Source of the DNA: JBBATK01 sp044228285
GTDB lineage: Bacteria > Bacteroidota > Ignavibacteria > Kapaibacteriales > NICIL-2
DNA length: 64,000 nt
Direction of reading: 5' to 3'
NCBI GenBank assembly: GCA_044228285.1
Contig: JBGAVD010000004.1
Location: forward strand, 62,001 to 126,000
The position numbers and the translations under genes are program-made. How positions within the stretch are numbered: the stretch's first letter is position 1; the number at the start of each line of letters is the position of its first letter. Below, one piece after another: positions 28,223 to 36,084 of this stretch. Below the pieces are notes generated by a model, which had not been told where the DNA came from, ran no database searches, and worked only from the letters and a program-made list of their open reading frames with translations.

Positions 28223-28243
28223 AATTCAAGCACTGCTTGAATT
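28223..28243 (+). terminator. stem-loop after the secreted deiminase gene
   Basis: AATTCAAGC-ACT-GCTTGAATT is a perfect 9-base hairpin 29 bases past the stop codon. It lacks a clear T-run after it (GTAAAAGGC), so it may be a weak or rho-assisted terminator or an RNA-stabilising hairpin. Confidence 0.45.
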
Positions 28244-28399
28244 GTAAAAGGCTTTCGTGTTTTACTGTCAACTCTTCTCGAGCTAATTTAACGTTGTAAC
28301 ATTGATTATGCTCTTCGTTAATGGCAGACGATTTCTAACGCCCGAAAGGGATGAAATCAGCTTTAGTAAAAAGTTGATGCTATCAGCTACAAATTGAAT

Positions 28400-29098
28400 A
28401 TGAACAGTACATCATTACAGATGAAGAAACTGAGACGACTGGGTTTCGTGCTATTAGCTTGCCTCTGCTTTTTGAGTTCTTGCGAGAACTTTCAAATGGC
28501 AGAACGCTATGAGCAGAATCCGTGCGGAAGCGGTGTTGACACAAGTTCTGCAGATGCCTATGTTTTCTTGTCACCTCGTGGCGTCGTAGTACGTGCAGGT
28601 TCTCAGCAGCAGTTTTGGCAGGATGTGCAGTTCATAAGTTGCACTTCTGTGAAATACAGATTGAGCAAAGCTCTTGGGACCATCAGCCAGGATGGTCTTT
28701 ATACCGCGCCCTCGACAGTGGGCGTAAATGGAGACACCGTGTTGTTGACTATTCAGTCGTATGCTAAAAAGTCACTCACAGACACGGTTCTTATATATCT
28801 AGCGCCTCGGACAGCGGACACTTGTGATGTTACAACTGTTCGCTACAGCTCCGATATTTTGCCCATACTCCAAAACGCTTGTCTGGGTTGCCATTCATCT
28901 CAGAGCTACAATCGTTCTGGAGGTGGAGTGAATCTAGACTCTATTCAGAACGTTCGCACCTACGCATTGAACGGTTTGCTTCTATCAAGTATAAACTACT
29001 CCAGTACATTCAAGATGCCAAGAGAAGCGGAGCGGCTTGACAGTTGTTCCATTAAGAAGGTTCGGGTATGGATAGAGAGAGGGGCACTCAATGACTAG
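28400..29098 (+). CDS. c-type cytochrome lipoprotein
   Basis: About 232 residues. The N-terminus MKKLRRLGFVLLACLCFLSSC (from the internal ATG at 28421) is a lipoprotein signal with lipobox LSSC; the ATG at 28400 adds seven residues, and an in-frame TTG lies at 28394. After a beta-rich region comes a C-terminal monoheme domain: SSDILPILQNACLGCHSS with CLGCH near residue 161, then FKMPREAERLDSCSIKKVRVWIERGALND, the layout of planctomycete-type single-heme cytochromes, where the Met of KMP is the likely sixth ligand. It should sit on the periplasmic or outer leaflet membrane surface. The stop codon overlaps the ATG of the cytochrome-porin by 8 bases, so the two proteins are made together. Confidence 0.82.
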   Translation: MNSTSLQMKKLRRLGFVLLACLCFLSSCENFQMAERYEQNPCGSGVDTSSADAYVFLSPRGVVVRAGSQQQFWQDVQFISCTSVKYRLSKALGTISQDGLYTAPSTVGVNGDTVLLTIQSYAKKSLTDTVLIYLAPRTADTCDVTTVRYSSDILPILQNACLGCHSSQSYNRSGGGVNLDSIQNVRTYALNGLLLSSINYSSTFKMPREAERLDSCSIKKVRVWIERGALND

Positions 29099-30380
29099 TG
29101 GAAGAAAATACATGAAGTTTCCGTTTGATCTCATCTCCCTGAATCGACCTCACCAAGGTTTGAAGGGCACACGTGTCGCATTCACTCTCTTCTTCTGCGT
29201 AGCATTTTTTCTTGCGGCAGCGACAGACCTAGTCGCAATTCCTGAATACGCCGTATTGACTGGGAATAGATGTATCAATTGTCATGTCAACTCTGCTGGA
29301 GGTGGACTTAGGAACGACTTAGGCTTTTACGCAACGGAAGGTATCTCGCTCGTCAAGCCGGAATGGCTTGGCTTAGAAGGAATCATCAATGACGTCTTTG
29401 GGACGAATTGCGCCATTGACCGAAAGCTATTCTACGGACTAGATTTTCGACTTATGAGTGCGCGCAGTACCCGAGCACCAGTGCCCGCTGCGCAATCCGC
29501 TGAGACGGCGTCGCAGGAGCTACCAGAGCGCAAGCTCTTTCCAATGCAAGCGTCCGCGCAAGCTTCTTTCCATCCTGCATCGTGGTTCTTTGTTGAAGGA
29601 CAGTACAACTTTGGTCCAACACGATATGCCGGGCAACAAACCTGGTCAGCGTCAGCCAATTTTCAGCCAGAGCTTAGTCTACCTTCATTGCGTGTAGGTT
29701 TCTTTCAGCCTTCCATAAGTCTGAATTATGATGATCATACGATGCTTGTGCGAATGGTTCCTGGTGAGCTATCCGACGCATTCATTGCACCATACTATTC
29801 TGAGTGGGGAGCAGAAGTGCGCTATGCCTCGCCCTTATGGTTGGACCTAAGCGCAGGTGCTTTTCTCTCGAAGAACATGAAGGAAGTGTACACTTATGAT
29901 TCTTCCGGGACTCTGAGAAGTGTGATAGCAGATGATTCTAAGCCGTTGCTGAATGCTCGAGTTGCCTTTACTCCGAAGTTCTTTGAAGATCAGATAAACC
30001 TCTTTGTTGGCGCATCGGTGCTTAGTTGTGGTGACTATAGTATGGTTAATGCCTTTGCTGCGGTTGGGTGGACTGATCACATCAGTCTTATGTCTGAACA
30101 CACCATTCAAGGAAACAAATTCGCTCGTCAGCTTCGATTGTCGTCTCTGGAGCTGATGGGAAGAGTGACGGATCCACTGTATCTTTTTGCAAGAGTTGAT
30201 TATGGACAATCGTTCAATGTTGTGTCTGGCGCGGAGCGAACCGAGTACACACGTCAGTATGTGTTCGGAAGCAAAATGACACTCTTTCCATTTATTGAAC
30301 TACGACCGGAGTATAGAATTATTGAGAATGCCAGCGCGTATCGAACACGCTGGACAGTGCAACTGCACTTGTATTACTAA
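29091..30380 (+). CDS. outer-membrane cytochrome-porin fusion (Cyc2-like architecture)
   Basis: 429 residues. A signal peptide (VAFTLFFCVAFFLAAATDLVA) is followed at once by IPEYAVLTGNRCINCHVNSAGGGLRNDLGFY: a single c-type heme site, Cys61-x-x-Cys-His, about a dozen residues into the mature protein. The remaining 330 residues are alternating amphipathic strands with aromatic girdles and end RTRWTVQLHLYY, the aromatic ending of an outer-membrane beta-barrel. An N-terminal monoheme domain plugged to a porin is the design of Cyc2, the outer-membrane iron oxidase. Similarity is architectural; I cannot measure homology. ATG 29091 overlaps the cytochrome lipoprotein stop; ATG 29112 is a possible start with a shorter signal. 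An electron conduit through the outer membrane is the inferred role. Confidence 0.72.
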   Translation: MTSGRKYMKFPFDLISLNRPHQGLKGTRVAFTLFFCVAFFLAAATDLVAIPEYAVLTGNRCINCHVNSAGGGLRNDLGFYATEGISLVKPEWLGLEGIINDVFGTNCAIDRKLFYGLDFRLMSARSTRAPVPAAQSAETASQELPERKLFPMQASAQASFHPASWFFVEGQYNFGPTRYAGQQTWSASANFQPELSLPSLRVGFFQPSISLNYDDHTMLVRMVPGELSDAFIAPYYSEWGAEVRYASPLWLDLSAGAFLSKNMKEVYTYDSSGTLRSVIADDSKPLLNARVAFTPKFFEDQINLFVGASVLSCGDYSMVNAFAAVGWTDHISLMSEHTIQGNKFARQLRLSSLELMGRVTDPLYLFARVDYGQSFNVVSGAERTEYTRQYVFGSKMTLFPFIELRPEYRIIENASAYRTRWTVQLHLYY

Positions 30381-30402
30381 TCACAATCTGGAGAACGTCA
30401 CC

Positions 30403-30699
30403 ATGGGAAAAGCCCTGATAGCTCTTTCAATCCTACTTATCGTAGTAACTATTGGTTGGTGGGCTTACGATTGCAATCGCTATGGTGAGACCCTCTATTA
30501 TACAAAGACCGCGAAGATCACCACTGCAAAGGAGGTTGATCCGCTCTTTGGCACCACGGTTGAGAAAACCACGAGCGAACCCGGCTATTGGCTAGGGTTG
30601 TTAGATATGGTACCGCCTTTCGGTGCTTTACCTATGTGCGGAGCGTGGACGGTTCTCGGAGTAGCCGGATTTGTGATGCTTCGCAGAAGCAGAAAGTGA
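30403..30699 (+). CDS. small two-helix membrane protein, unknown function
   Basis: 98 residues from an ATG at 30403, 22 bases after the cytochrome-porin stop. Helix 1 (ALIALSILLIVVTIGWWAY) and helix 2 (GAWTVLGVAGFVMLRR) flank an extracytoplasmic loop of about 50 residues. The arginine-lysine tail suggests a cytosolic C-terminus. No family recognised. Position suggests it is the third gene of the cytochrome operon. Confidence 0.65.
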   Translation: MGKALIALSILLIVVTIGWWAYDCNRYGETLYYTKTAKITTAKEVDPLFGTTVEKTTSEPGYWLGLLDMVPPFGALPMCGAWTVLGVAGFVMLRRSRK

Positions 30700-30793
30700 A
30701 AAGCAGGCTCCTAAGTAGAGCCAGAATAAACGAAAATGTCGGTTCAATTGTCTTAGTCATAGAAATTCATTCACACCACATCAATACCATACC

Positions 30794-31435
30794 ATGAAAA
30801 CCAGCTTTTTTAGTGCAGCTATTTGCAGCGTTTTTCTCTTTTCGCACACGGTACAGGCAGGCTCCAAGACCGTTATTCTCCAGAATACTGAAAAGTACAA
30901 GAACGAGGTGCGTTTTGTAAGCGCTGCTCCTCTTGAGAAGATCTCAGGAAACGCAGCGAACATTACCGGATCATTTGCAATAGATCTTCAAAACCTTAGT
31001 GCGACTACTGGCAAGTTTAATGTCCCAGTAAGCTCCATGGGTACAGGTAGTTCCTCCAGAGACAAGCACATGATGGCGGCAGATTGGCTAGACGAAGCGC
31101 ATTTTAAGAACATTACCTATGCACTTAAGTCGCTTGTTGTAGAGAATACTGACAATTCAACGCCAGGCAAGACGGTTATCACCGCGACTGCAAAGGGGGA
31201 TTTCACTTTGCACGGAGTAACACGTCCGCTTGATGCGAAGGTTGTTATCACCTATCTGAACGAAAGCGCTCAAACGAAGCAAATTGCTGCCGGTGACCTG
31301 GCGCTTGTGAAGGTTGAGTTTAGTGTACCTTTGAAAGCCCATGGCATAGCTGGCAAAGAGGGAGTAGTGGGCTCAAAAGTGGGTGAGTCGATTGCCATCA
31401 GCGCGCAGCTTTTCGGCAGCACTGCAAGTCACTAG
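30794..31435 (+). CDS. YceI-family periplasmic lipocalin-like protein
   Basis: 213 residues with a signal peptide (MKTSFFSAAICSVFLFSHTVQA). The YceI pattern is clear: VRFVSAAPLEKISGNAANITGSF, FNVPVSSMGTGSSSRDKHMMAADWLDEAHF, then AKGDFTLHGVTRPLDAKVVI and VKVEFSVPLKAHGI. YceI proteins bind polyisoprenoid or amphiphilic molecules in a beta-barrel; the physiological ligand varies. It stands between the cytochrome genes and the Rieske gene, each with their own spacing of about 95 bases, so it may share a transcript. Confidence 0.88.
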   Translation: MKTSFFSAAICSVFLFSHTVQAGSKTVILQNTEKYKNEVRFVSAAPLEKISGNAANITGSFAIDLQNLSATTGKFNVPVSSMGTGSSSRDKHMMAADWLDEAHFKNITYALKSLVVENTDNSTPGKTVITATAKGDFTLHGVTRPLDAKVVITYLNESAQTKQIAAGDLALVKVEFSVPLKAHGIAGKEGVVGSKVGESIAISAQLFGSTASH

Positions 31436-31534
31436 TTCCGAGAGTTCTACGTTTCGATTGCCAAAAAGTAAGTGTAGGCAGATACCGTCTTGCTTTCTTC
31501 TGTCTACTAACCAAAGACCCATATCGTGTACATT

Positions 31535-32038
31535 ATGCAAGAGAATTCAGTTGAAGAGCGTCGGCAGTTTCTTACGAAAGCAGCTTCGCTTCTTGGGATC
31601 ACCATTTGTAGCTCATCGTTAGCGAGTTTGTTGACTTCCTGCGAAAAAGATGAGAGTAAGTTGATTGCTACGCACGGTACATTTACCATCGATCTTAGCA
31701 GCGAAACGGGTCTGGCTAACATCGGTGATGGTGTAAAGAAAAGTGTTGGCACATTCAACTCGTCAAAGCCAGTTATCATCGTTCGGAGTTCCGCTAACGC
31801 ATTTGCCGTCTTCTCTAGCACCTGTAATCACGCTGGTTGCGAGGTTTCGGCGCCCAAAAGCGCAGGAGCAGCTATCGTATGTGATCCTAATGATAACAAA
31901 TGTGGACACAACGCTGAGTTCAGCAGCTCAACAGGGCTTCAAATCGTTGGTGCGTCGGGCGGGGCTCCCACTGGTGGATTGACTGTCATTAGCTCAACCT
32001 ATGATAGCGCATCCAATAAACTGACGCTAAGCTTTTAG
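31535..32038 (+). CDS. Tat-exported Rieske [2Fe-2S] lipoprotein with atypical second cluster motif
   Basis: 167 residues from the ATG at 31535 (an in-frame GTG lies at 31526). VEERRQFLTKAASLLGIT is a twin-arginine signal, followed by a lipobox (SLLTSC), so a membrane-tethered protein exported folded. The Rieske fold gives CNHAGCEV (first Cys-x-His ligand pair) and then IVCDPNDNKCGHNAEFSSSTG in the second-ligand position. Standard proteins have CPCHGSxF there (Cys-x-x-His). Here the His is preceded by Cys-Gly, and another Cys lies nine residues before it; I checked this on the DNA. The likely partner is a quinone oxidoreductase or cytochrome, none of which lies next door. Confidence 0.82.
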   Translation: MQENSVEERRQFLTKAASLLGITICSSSLASLLTSCEKDESKLIATHGTFTIDLSSETGLANIGDGVKKSVGTFNSSKPVIIVRSSANAFAVFSSTCNHAGCEVSAPKSAGAAIVCDPNDNKCGHNAEFSSSTGLQIVGASGGAPTGGLTVISSTYDSASNKLTLSF

Positions 32039-32059
32039 TAACATGGGCACTTAACATAG

Positions 32060-32096
32060 AAAGCTGTCAATCAGTAACATTGGCAGCTTTTTCTAT
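32060..32096 (+). terminator. terminator after the Rieske gene
   Basis: AAAGCTGTCAA ... TTGGCAGCTTT (one G-U pair, 9-base loop) followed by a TTTTTC tract, 22 bases after the stop codon. Confidence 0.85.
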
Positions 32097-32483
32097 TTGT
32101 CTTTTGCATTCCAAGCATCGACTGAAACAAGCAAGCAGTCTGTGTGTTTTTGGTCATGATTCAGATGTGCATAGTATGAACAAAATTTAAGCAAACGCAT
32201 TTTTGGTGTTTGCTCTACTTGAAAACATGTTCATATTAATGTTGCAACACAGAACGGCAATCGTTTGCAAGGCGTTGCAAACCTGTTAGTTAGAACAATT
32301 TATCCCTTGAAGTTAGTCCAAGAGCAGTCTGGTTCGATAGGGAACCCGACCGTCTCATTCATGTGGTACTGTTTCAAGTTCAATACGATGACTGTTGCGT
32401 AGCAGTTCATGTGCTCATCCAATGGTCTTGTTGCTTTTCAAACAATGACTCAATTTTTTTTTAACTCTATTGTTTTATCTCCT
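32097..32483. other. intergenic leader before the second Ig-rich gene
   Basis: About 390 bases, AT-rich, with no credible gene. An open frame extends upstream of the chosen start for 25 codons (from 32409) but has no signal peptide. Confidence 0.5.
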
Positions 32484-35207
32484 ATGAACAAATTGTTCCA
32501 GTTTTTTCTTCTTTTCATCGCCTTAAGCTACTCAGCTGCAGCGTATCAGAACGGCATCTCTGGCCGTACAACTTCTGGCTGTGGCGGAGCGGGCTGTCAT
32601 AGTGGCACCTCGTCGAACACGACTCTTAGTATTAGTGGGAACACTACTCTCACACCTGGCCAACAAACGACACTGACCCTAACTATTCAGAATTCATCAC
32701 GGCCTCGTAGTGGCTGCGACATCGATTTTGTTAATTCTGGTGGTACTGCAATCAGTGGCTTGGCAACAATCTCTGGTCAGGGCATGACCGGCAGCACAGA
32801 GCTAACGCACTCCACACCGAAGACCATGTCTGGTCAACAGTCTACATGGCAGTTCAACCTTACTGCACCCTCAACTCCAGGTCAGTACACGGTTCGCGTT
32901 GCTGGAAACGCGACGTTGAGCAGCTCACAGGGCGATTACAATACAACTACACAAAGCATCATTGTGAAGGGCTTGACCTTGAATGCGCCAACAGGCGGCC
33001 AAACCTATTGTGGTGGTTCAGTGATTGGTTTGCAATGGACATCATTTGGTGTAAGTAATATCAACATCCAACTCTCAACCGACGGAGGATCGAATTACGG
33101 AACCGTAACAAGCACTTCTTCCTCTAACGGTTCCAATTCATTCAACTACACCTTACCAGCAAACACTCCAACAGGAACAACCTATCGCTTGCGAATTGTT
33201 GATGCAGCAGATGCATCTTTGTTATCAGCGATGGCATCGAATTTCAGCGTTGCTGCAGGTTTGTCGATCACAACCCAGCCTAGCCCAGCAACACAAACTG
33301 TTTGTCAGAGCGCGAACGTATCCTATACGGTAGCAGCGACGGGTGGAGGATTGACTTTCCAATGGCGCAAAGACGGAACGAATTTGAACGGGGCTACAGC
33401 GAATCAGCTCACACTTAACAATGTTAGCCCGACCAACGCCGGTTCCTATGACTGTGTTGTTTCCAGTTCTTGCGGTGCACCAGTCACGTCAAACGCAGTA
33501 ACACTTAATGTTGACCCAGCAGCGTCGATCACTACACAACCACAAGCTCAAACACTTTGCGAAGCAGCAAATGCCACGTTCACCGTTGCAGCTACTGGAA
33601 ATGGCTTGACATATAAATGGCAAAAGAACGGAACCGCGATCACCGGTGCCACCAATGCCACATATACAATAACAGGTATCACTCTCGCTGATGCAGCGTC
33701 TTACAATTGCGTCGTAACGGGCGCATGTGGTGCACCTGCTACTTCACAAGCAGCTAACTTGGTTGTCGTTAGTAACCCAACCTTTACAACACACCCAACT
33801 AGTGCTGCAAAATGTGAGAATAACTCAATTACCTTCACAGCAGCGGTAGCCAATGGAAACGGTTTGAGTTATGAGTGGGTAAAAGACGGTGTCACATTGA
33901 GTGCGAATGCAAGAATCACCGGAGTAAATACTCTGAGCTTGACCATTAATCCTCTTCAGGCGTCCGATGCAGGTAACTATCAACTTCGTGCAAACGCGTT
34001 GACATGTCAGTCGAACGCTCTTTCGAACCCAGCAATCCTTGGTGTTGGAACTGCTCCTCCTATTGTGGCGCAGCCTCAACCTAAAGTGAGCTCCGTTGGC
34101 GGAAGCGCAACCTTTAGTGTTACAGCAATTGGAACTGGTCTAACGTACCAATGGCGCAAAGGCACAACAGCAATTGCTGCTCAAACCAATTCTTCCTATA
34201 CCATCAACTCGGTTGCAAAAGCCGACGAAGGAAACTACAACGTTGTGGTAACGAACTCCTGTGGATCCACAACATCAACGAATGCCGCTCTAACGGTTTC
34301 AGATGTACCACAACCTGCACTTAGTCTCAGTTCGAACAGCCTGAACTTTGGTTCAGTGAAAGCCGGAGCAACAACAACGGCGAACTTTGAGATTGGCAAT
34401 AGCGGAACAGCAAAACTGGACGTCTCAAAATTGACCATTAGCGGAACTGGTGCTTCGAGTTTCAGCGTTGATGGAGCAGCGTTTTCAGTTGATCCTGCTA
34501 GCAAGAAGGTTATTACTGTGTCGTTCCAACCTAGTACAGTTGGTAGCTTCAGTGCGAAGATCAGTGTAGCGTCGAATGCAACAGGAACCTATGAAGTGAG
34601 TCTGGATGGAGCTGCCCAAGCACGCGCGTTGTCACCAGCCTTAGTTGAAATCAAGGACACTATCAGTGTTGGAAACTCACGTGATACAGTGTTGCGTTTC
34701 TGCAATATCACATCACAGCCTTTGACCATTACTGCGGTCGACTTTAGCGGTGAGATAGGATCCTATTCGTTTATTGGCGTGCCAATTACTACACAATTGC
34801 CACTGCAGTTAGCCAAAGACTCCTGTGTGAACGTGCCAGTGCGGTTTACTCCAACAGCCGCGGGAAAAATGGACCTTCGAGTCAACATGGTTACATCACA
34901 GGGAAATGATACCACTCTGCTTGTTGGCTATGGTAAGATTGTCGTATCCGTTGATTGGTCGAGCAATGCAGCCTTTAGTATTGCTCCAAACCCTGCAACA
35001 AATGTTGCGCAGATTTCTTTACCTTGGAACGACGCGCGCCCAGCTCGTGTTCGTATCCTGAATCTGCTTGGCACGGTTGTCAGCGAGCAGGACGTATTAG
35101 CCAACTCCGTCCAGCTTGACCTACGTAATCTGGTAGCAGGAAACTATCGCATTCTCGTTGAGAGCGCTACCGAACGTTTGAGTCAATCGCTTATCGTGGT
35201 GCGATAG
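32484..35207 (+). CDS. T9SS-secreted multidomain surface protein with CX4CH motif
   Basis: 907 residues from the ATG at 32484, which begins a signal peptide (MNKLFQFFLLFIALSYSAAA). Mature protein begins NGISGRTTSGCGGAGCHSGTSS, a choice-of-anchor V-like domain in which a heme-like CXXCH is replaced by Cys-GGAG-Cys-His. A Ser/Thr-rich beta-sandwich (about residues 160-265) is followed by four Ig-like units with WRKDG, WQKNG, WVKDG and WRKGT anchors, then a choice-of-anchor D domain (FGSVKAGATTTANFEIGNSG) and a T9SS sorting tail (IAPNPATNVAQISLPW ... SQSLIVVR). Its Ig units are of the same type as those of the giant gene upstream. Function is unknown; it is likely a surface-displayed or heme-binding protein. 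Confidence 0.88.
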   Translation: MNKLFQFFLLFIALSYSAAAYQNGISGRTTSGCGGAGCHSGTSSNTTLSISGNTTLTPGQQTTLTLTIQNSSRPRSGCDIDFVNSGGTAISGLATISGQGMTGSTELTHSTPKTMSGQQSTWQFNLTAPSTPGQYTVRVAGNATLSSSQGDYNTTTQSIIVKGLTLNAPTGGQTYCGGSVIGLQWTSFGVSNINIQLSTDGGSNYGTVTSTSSSNGSNSFNYTLPANTPTGTTYRLRIVDAADASLLSAMASNFSVAAGLSITTQPSPATQTVCQSANVSYTVAATGGGLTFQWRKDGTNLNGATANQLTLNNVSPTNAGSYDCVVSSSCGAPVTSNAVTLNVDPAASITTQPQAQTLCEAANATFTVAATGNGLTYKWQKNGTAITGATNATYTITGITLADAASYNCVVTGACGAPATSQAANLVVVSNPTFTTHPTSAAKCENNSITFTAAVANGNGLSYEWVKDGVTLSANARITGVNTLSLTINPLQASDAGNYQLRANALTCQSNALSNPAILGVGTAPPIVAQPQPKVSSVGGSATFSVTAIGTGLTYQWRKGTTAIAAQTNSSYTINSVAKADEGNYNVVVTNSCGSTTSTNAALTVSDVPQPALSLSSNSLNFGSVKAGATTTANFEIGNSGTAKLDVSKLTISGTGASSFSVDGAAFSVDPASKKVITVSFQPSTVGSFSAKISVASNATGTYEVSLDGAAQARALSPALVEIKDTISVGNSRDTVLRFCNITSQPLTITAVDFSGEIGSYSFIGVPITTQLPLQLAKDSCVNVPVRFTPTAAGKMDLRVNMVTSQGNDTTLLVGYGKIVVSVDWSSNAAFSIAPNPATNVAQISLPWNDARPARVRILNLLGTVVSEQDVLANSVQLDLRNLVAGNYRILVESATERLSQSLIVVR

Positions 35208-35237
35208 ACGGATCAAATAGCTAGTTTTTCTTCAGAC

Positions 35238-35276
35238 AAAAAGCCCAATTCTGCTTCGCAGAGTTGGGCTTTTTGC
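35238..35276 (+). terminator. terminator after the second Ig-rich gene
   Basis: AAAAAGCCCAATTCTGC-TTC-GCAGAGTTGGGCTTTTT: long hairpin with one mismatch and A/T arms, giving a strong and possibly bidirectional terminator. Confidence 0.9.
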
Positions 35277-35490
35277 ATGGATAGAGATTGGTACAGAGCT
35301 CAAGTATTCGATATGATCACTATGACTATGGCGCAAATGACAAAAAATGAGGCTTTTGCAGGAAGTCGAAGCCGACTGCTTGGCTTGAAGAAAATTGGCA
35401 CAAAACATGCATTAGCTTTCCAGGATAGTGCCGAGATGAGCTCTCGAGCACGTTAGCAGAGACAGTTGTTTTACACAATATTGATTGCAC

Positions 35491-35763
35491 ATGGAAACAC
35501 TTGGTGCCTTGATCGACAAGCTCTCGATCGTCAACTTGAAACTGTGGCATTGCCAAGAGGCTTTGCACAATGATGATGCTGCACAGCTACAGAGCGATGT
35601 GCGAGCCAATCTGGAAGCGAAAAACAATTCGCTGCTGGGTCAGCGCTCAAAGCAGATAGCTGAACTCAACGACTGGATACAACGTGCCATCAGCGATCCG
35701 TCAGAGATGCTCATTCTCAATCCACAGAACAAGATGTATGGTCGTTTCCGAAAGGACGCGTAA
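35491..35763 (+). CDS. small glycan-cluster protein with IDKLSIVNLKLWH signature
   Basis: 90 residues from ATG 35491 (two codons after an in-frame TTG). It begins METLGALIDKLSIVNLKLWHCQEAL and ends in an amphipathic helix with charged tail. The hydrophobic LSIVNLKLWH core occurs again in the next gene, so the two are tandem paralogues. Short proteins with this core (DUF4254-like, by memory) accompany lipopolysaccharide glycosyltransferase clusters. All-helical and cytosolic, function unknown. The stop codon lies directly before the next ATG, so they are coupled. Confidence 0.7.
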   Translation: METLGALIDKLSIVNLKLWHCQEALHNDDAAQLQSDVRANLEAKNNSLLGQRSKQIAELNDWIQRAISDPSEMLILNPQNKMYGRFRKDA

Positions 35764-36084
35764 ATGAGTACCACCTCAACGAATATTATAGTCGACGAAC
35801 TAGAGCCAACGAATTTTGGCGAGTTCATTGATGCCTTGATTATCACAAACCTTCGGATGTGGCATGCTCAGGAGTTCTTCTATGAGCTGGACTTATTGAA
35901 GAAGCTAGATAAGGATCAAATGTATGAGAAGCTGCGCTATGGTTCTTGGTTGAACTTGCAACGCAATTTTCAGATGGATGGCTTAGATGCAGTTGTAGCC
36001 GCACAGCTTGCTGAACGGCATCCTTCGGTAATGAACCAAACTAATGACTCGGTCGAACAGGAACTTCTTTGGGAGAAAGTATGA
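35764..36084 (+). CDS. second small glycan-cluster protein, paralogue of the preceding one
   Basis: 106 residues. Residues 15-45 (FGEFIDALIITNLRMWHAQEFFYELD) match the preceding protein's LSIVNLKLWH block in spacing and character. The helical remainder has no clear signature; it ends VEQELLWEKV. Its stop codon overlaps the ATG of the DegT aminotransferase (ATGA), so the three genes are translationally coupled. Probably helps the glycosyltransferase or aminotransferase; this is inference. Confidence 0.7.
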   Translation: MSTTSTNIIVDELEPTNFGEFIDALIITNLRMWHAQEFFYELDLLKKLDKDQMYEKLRYGSWLNLQRNFQMDGLDAVVAAQLAERHPSVMNQTNDSVEQELLWEKV

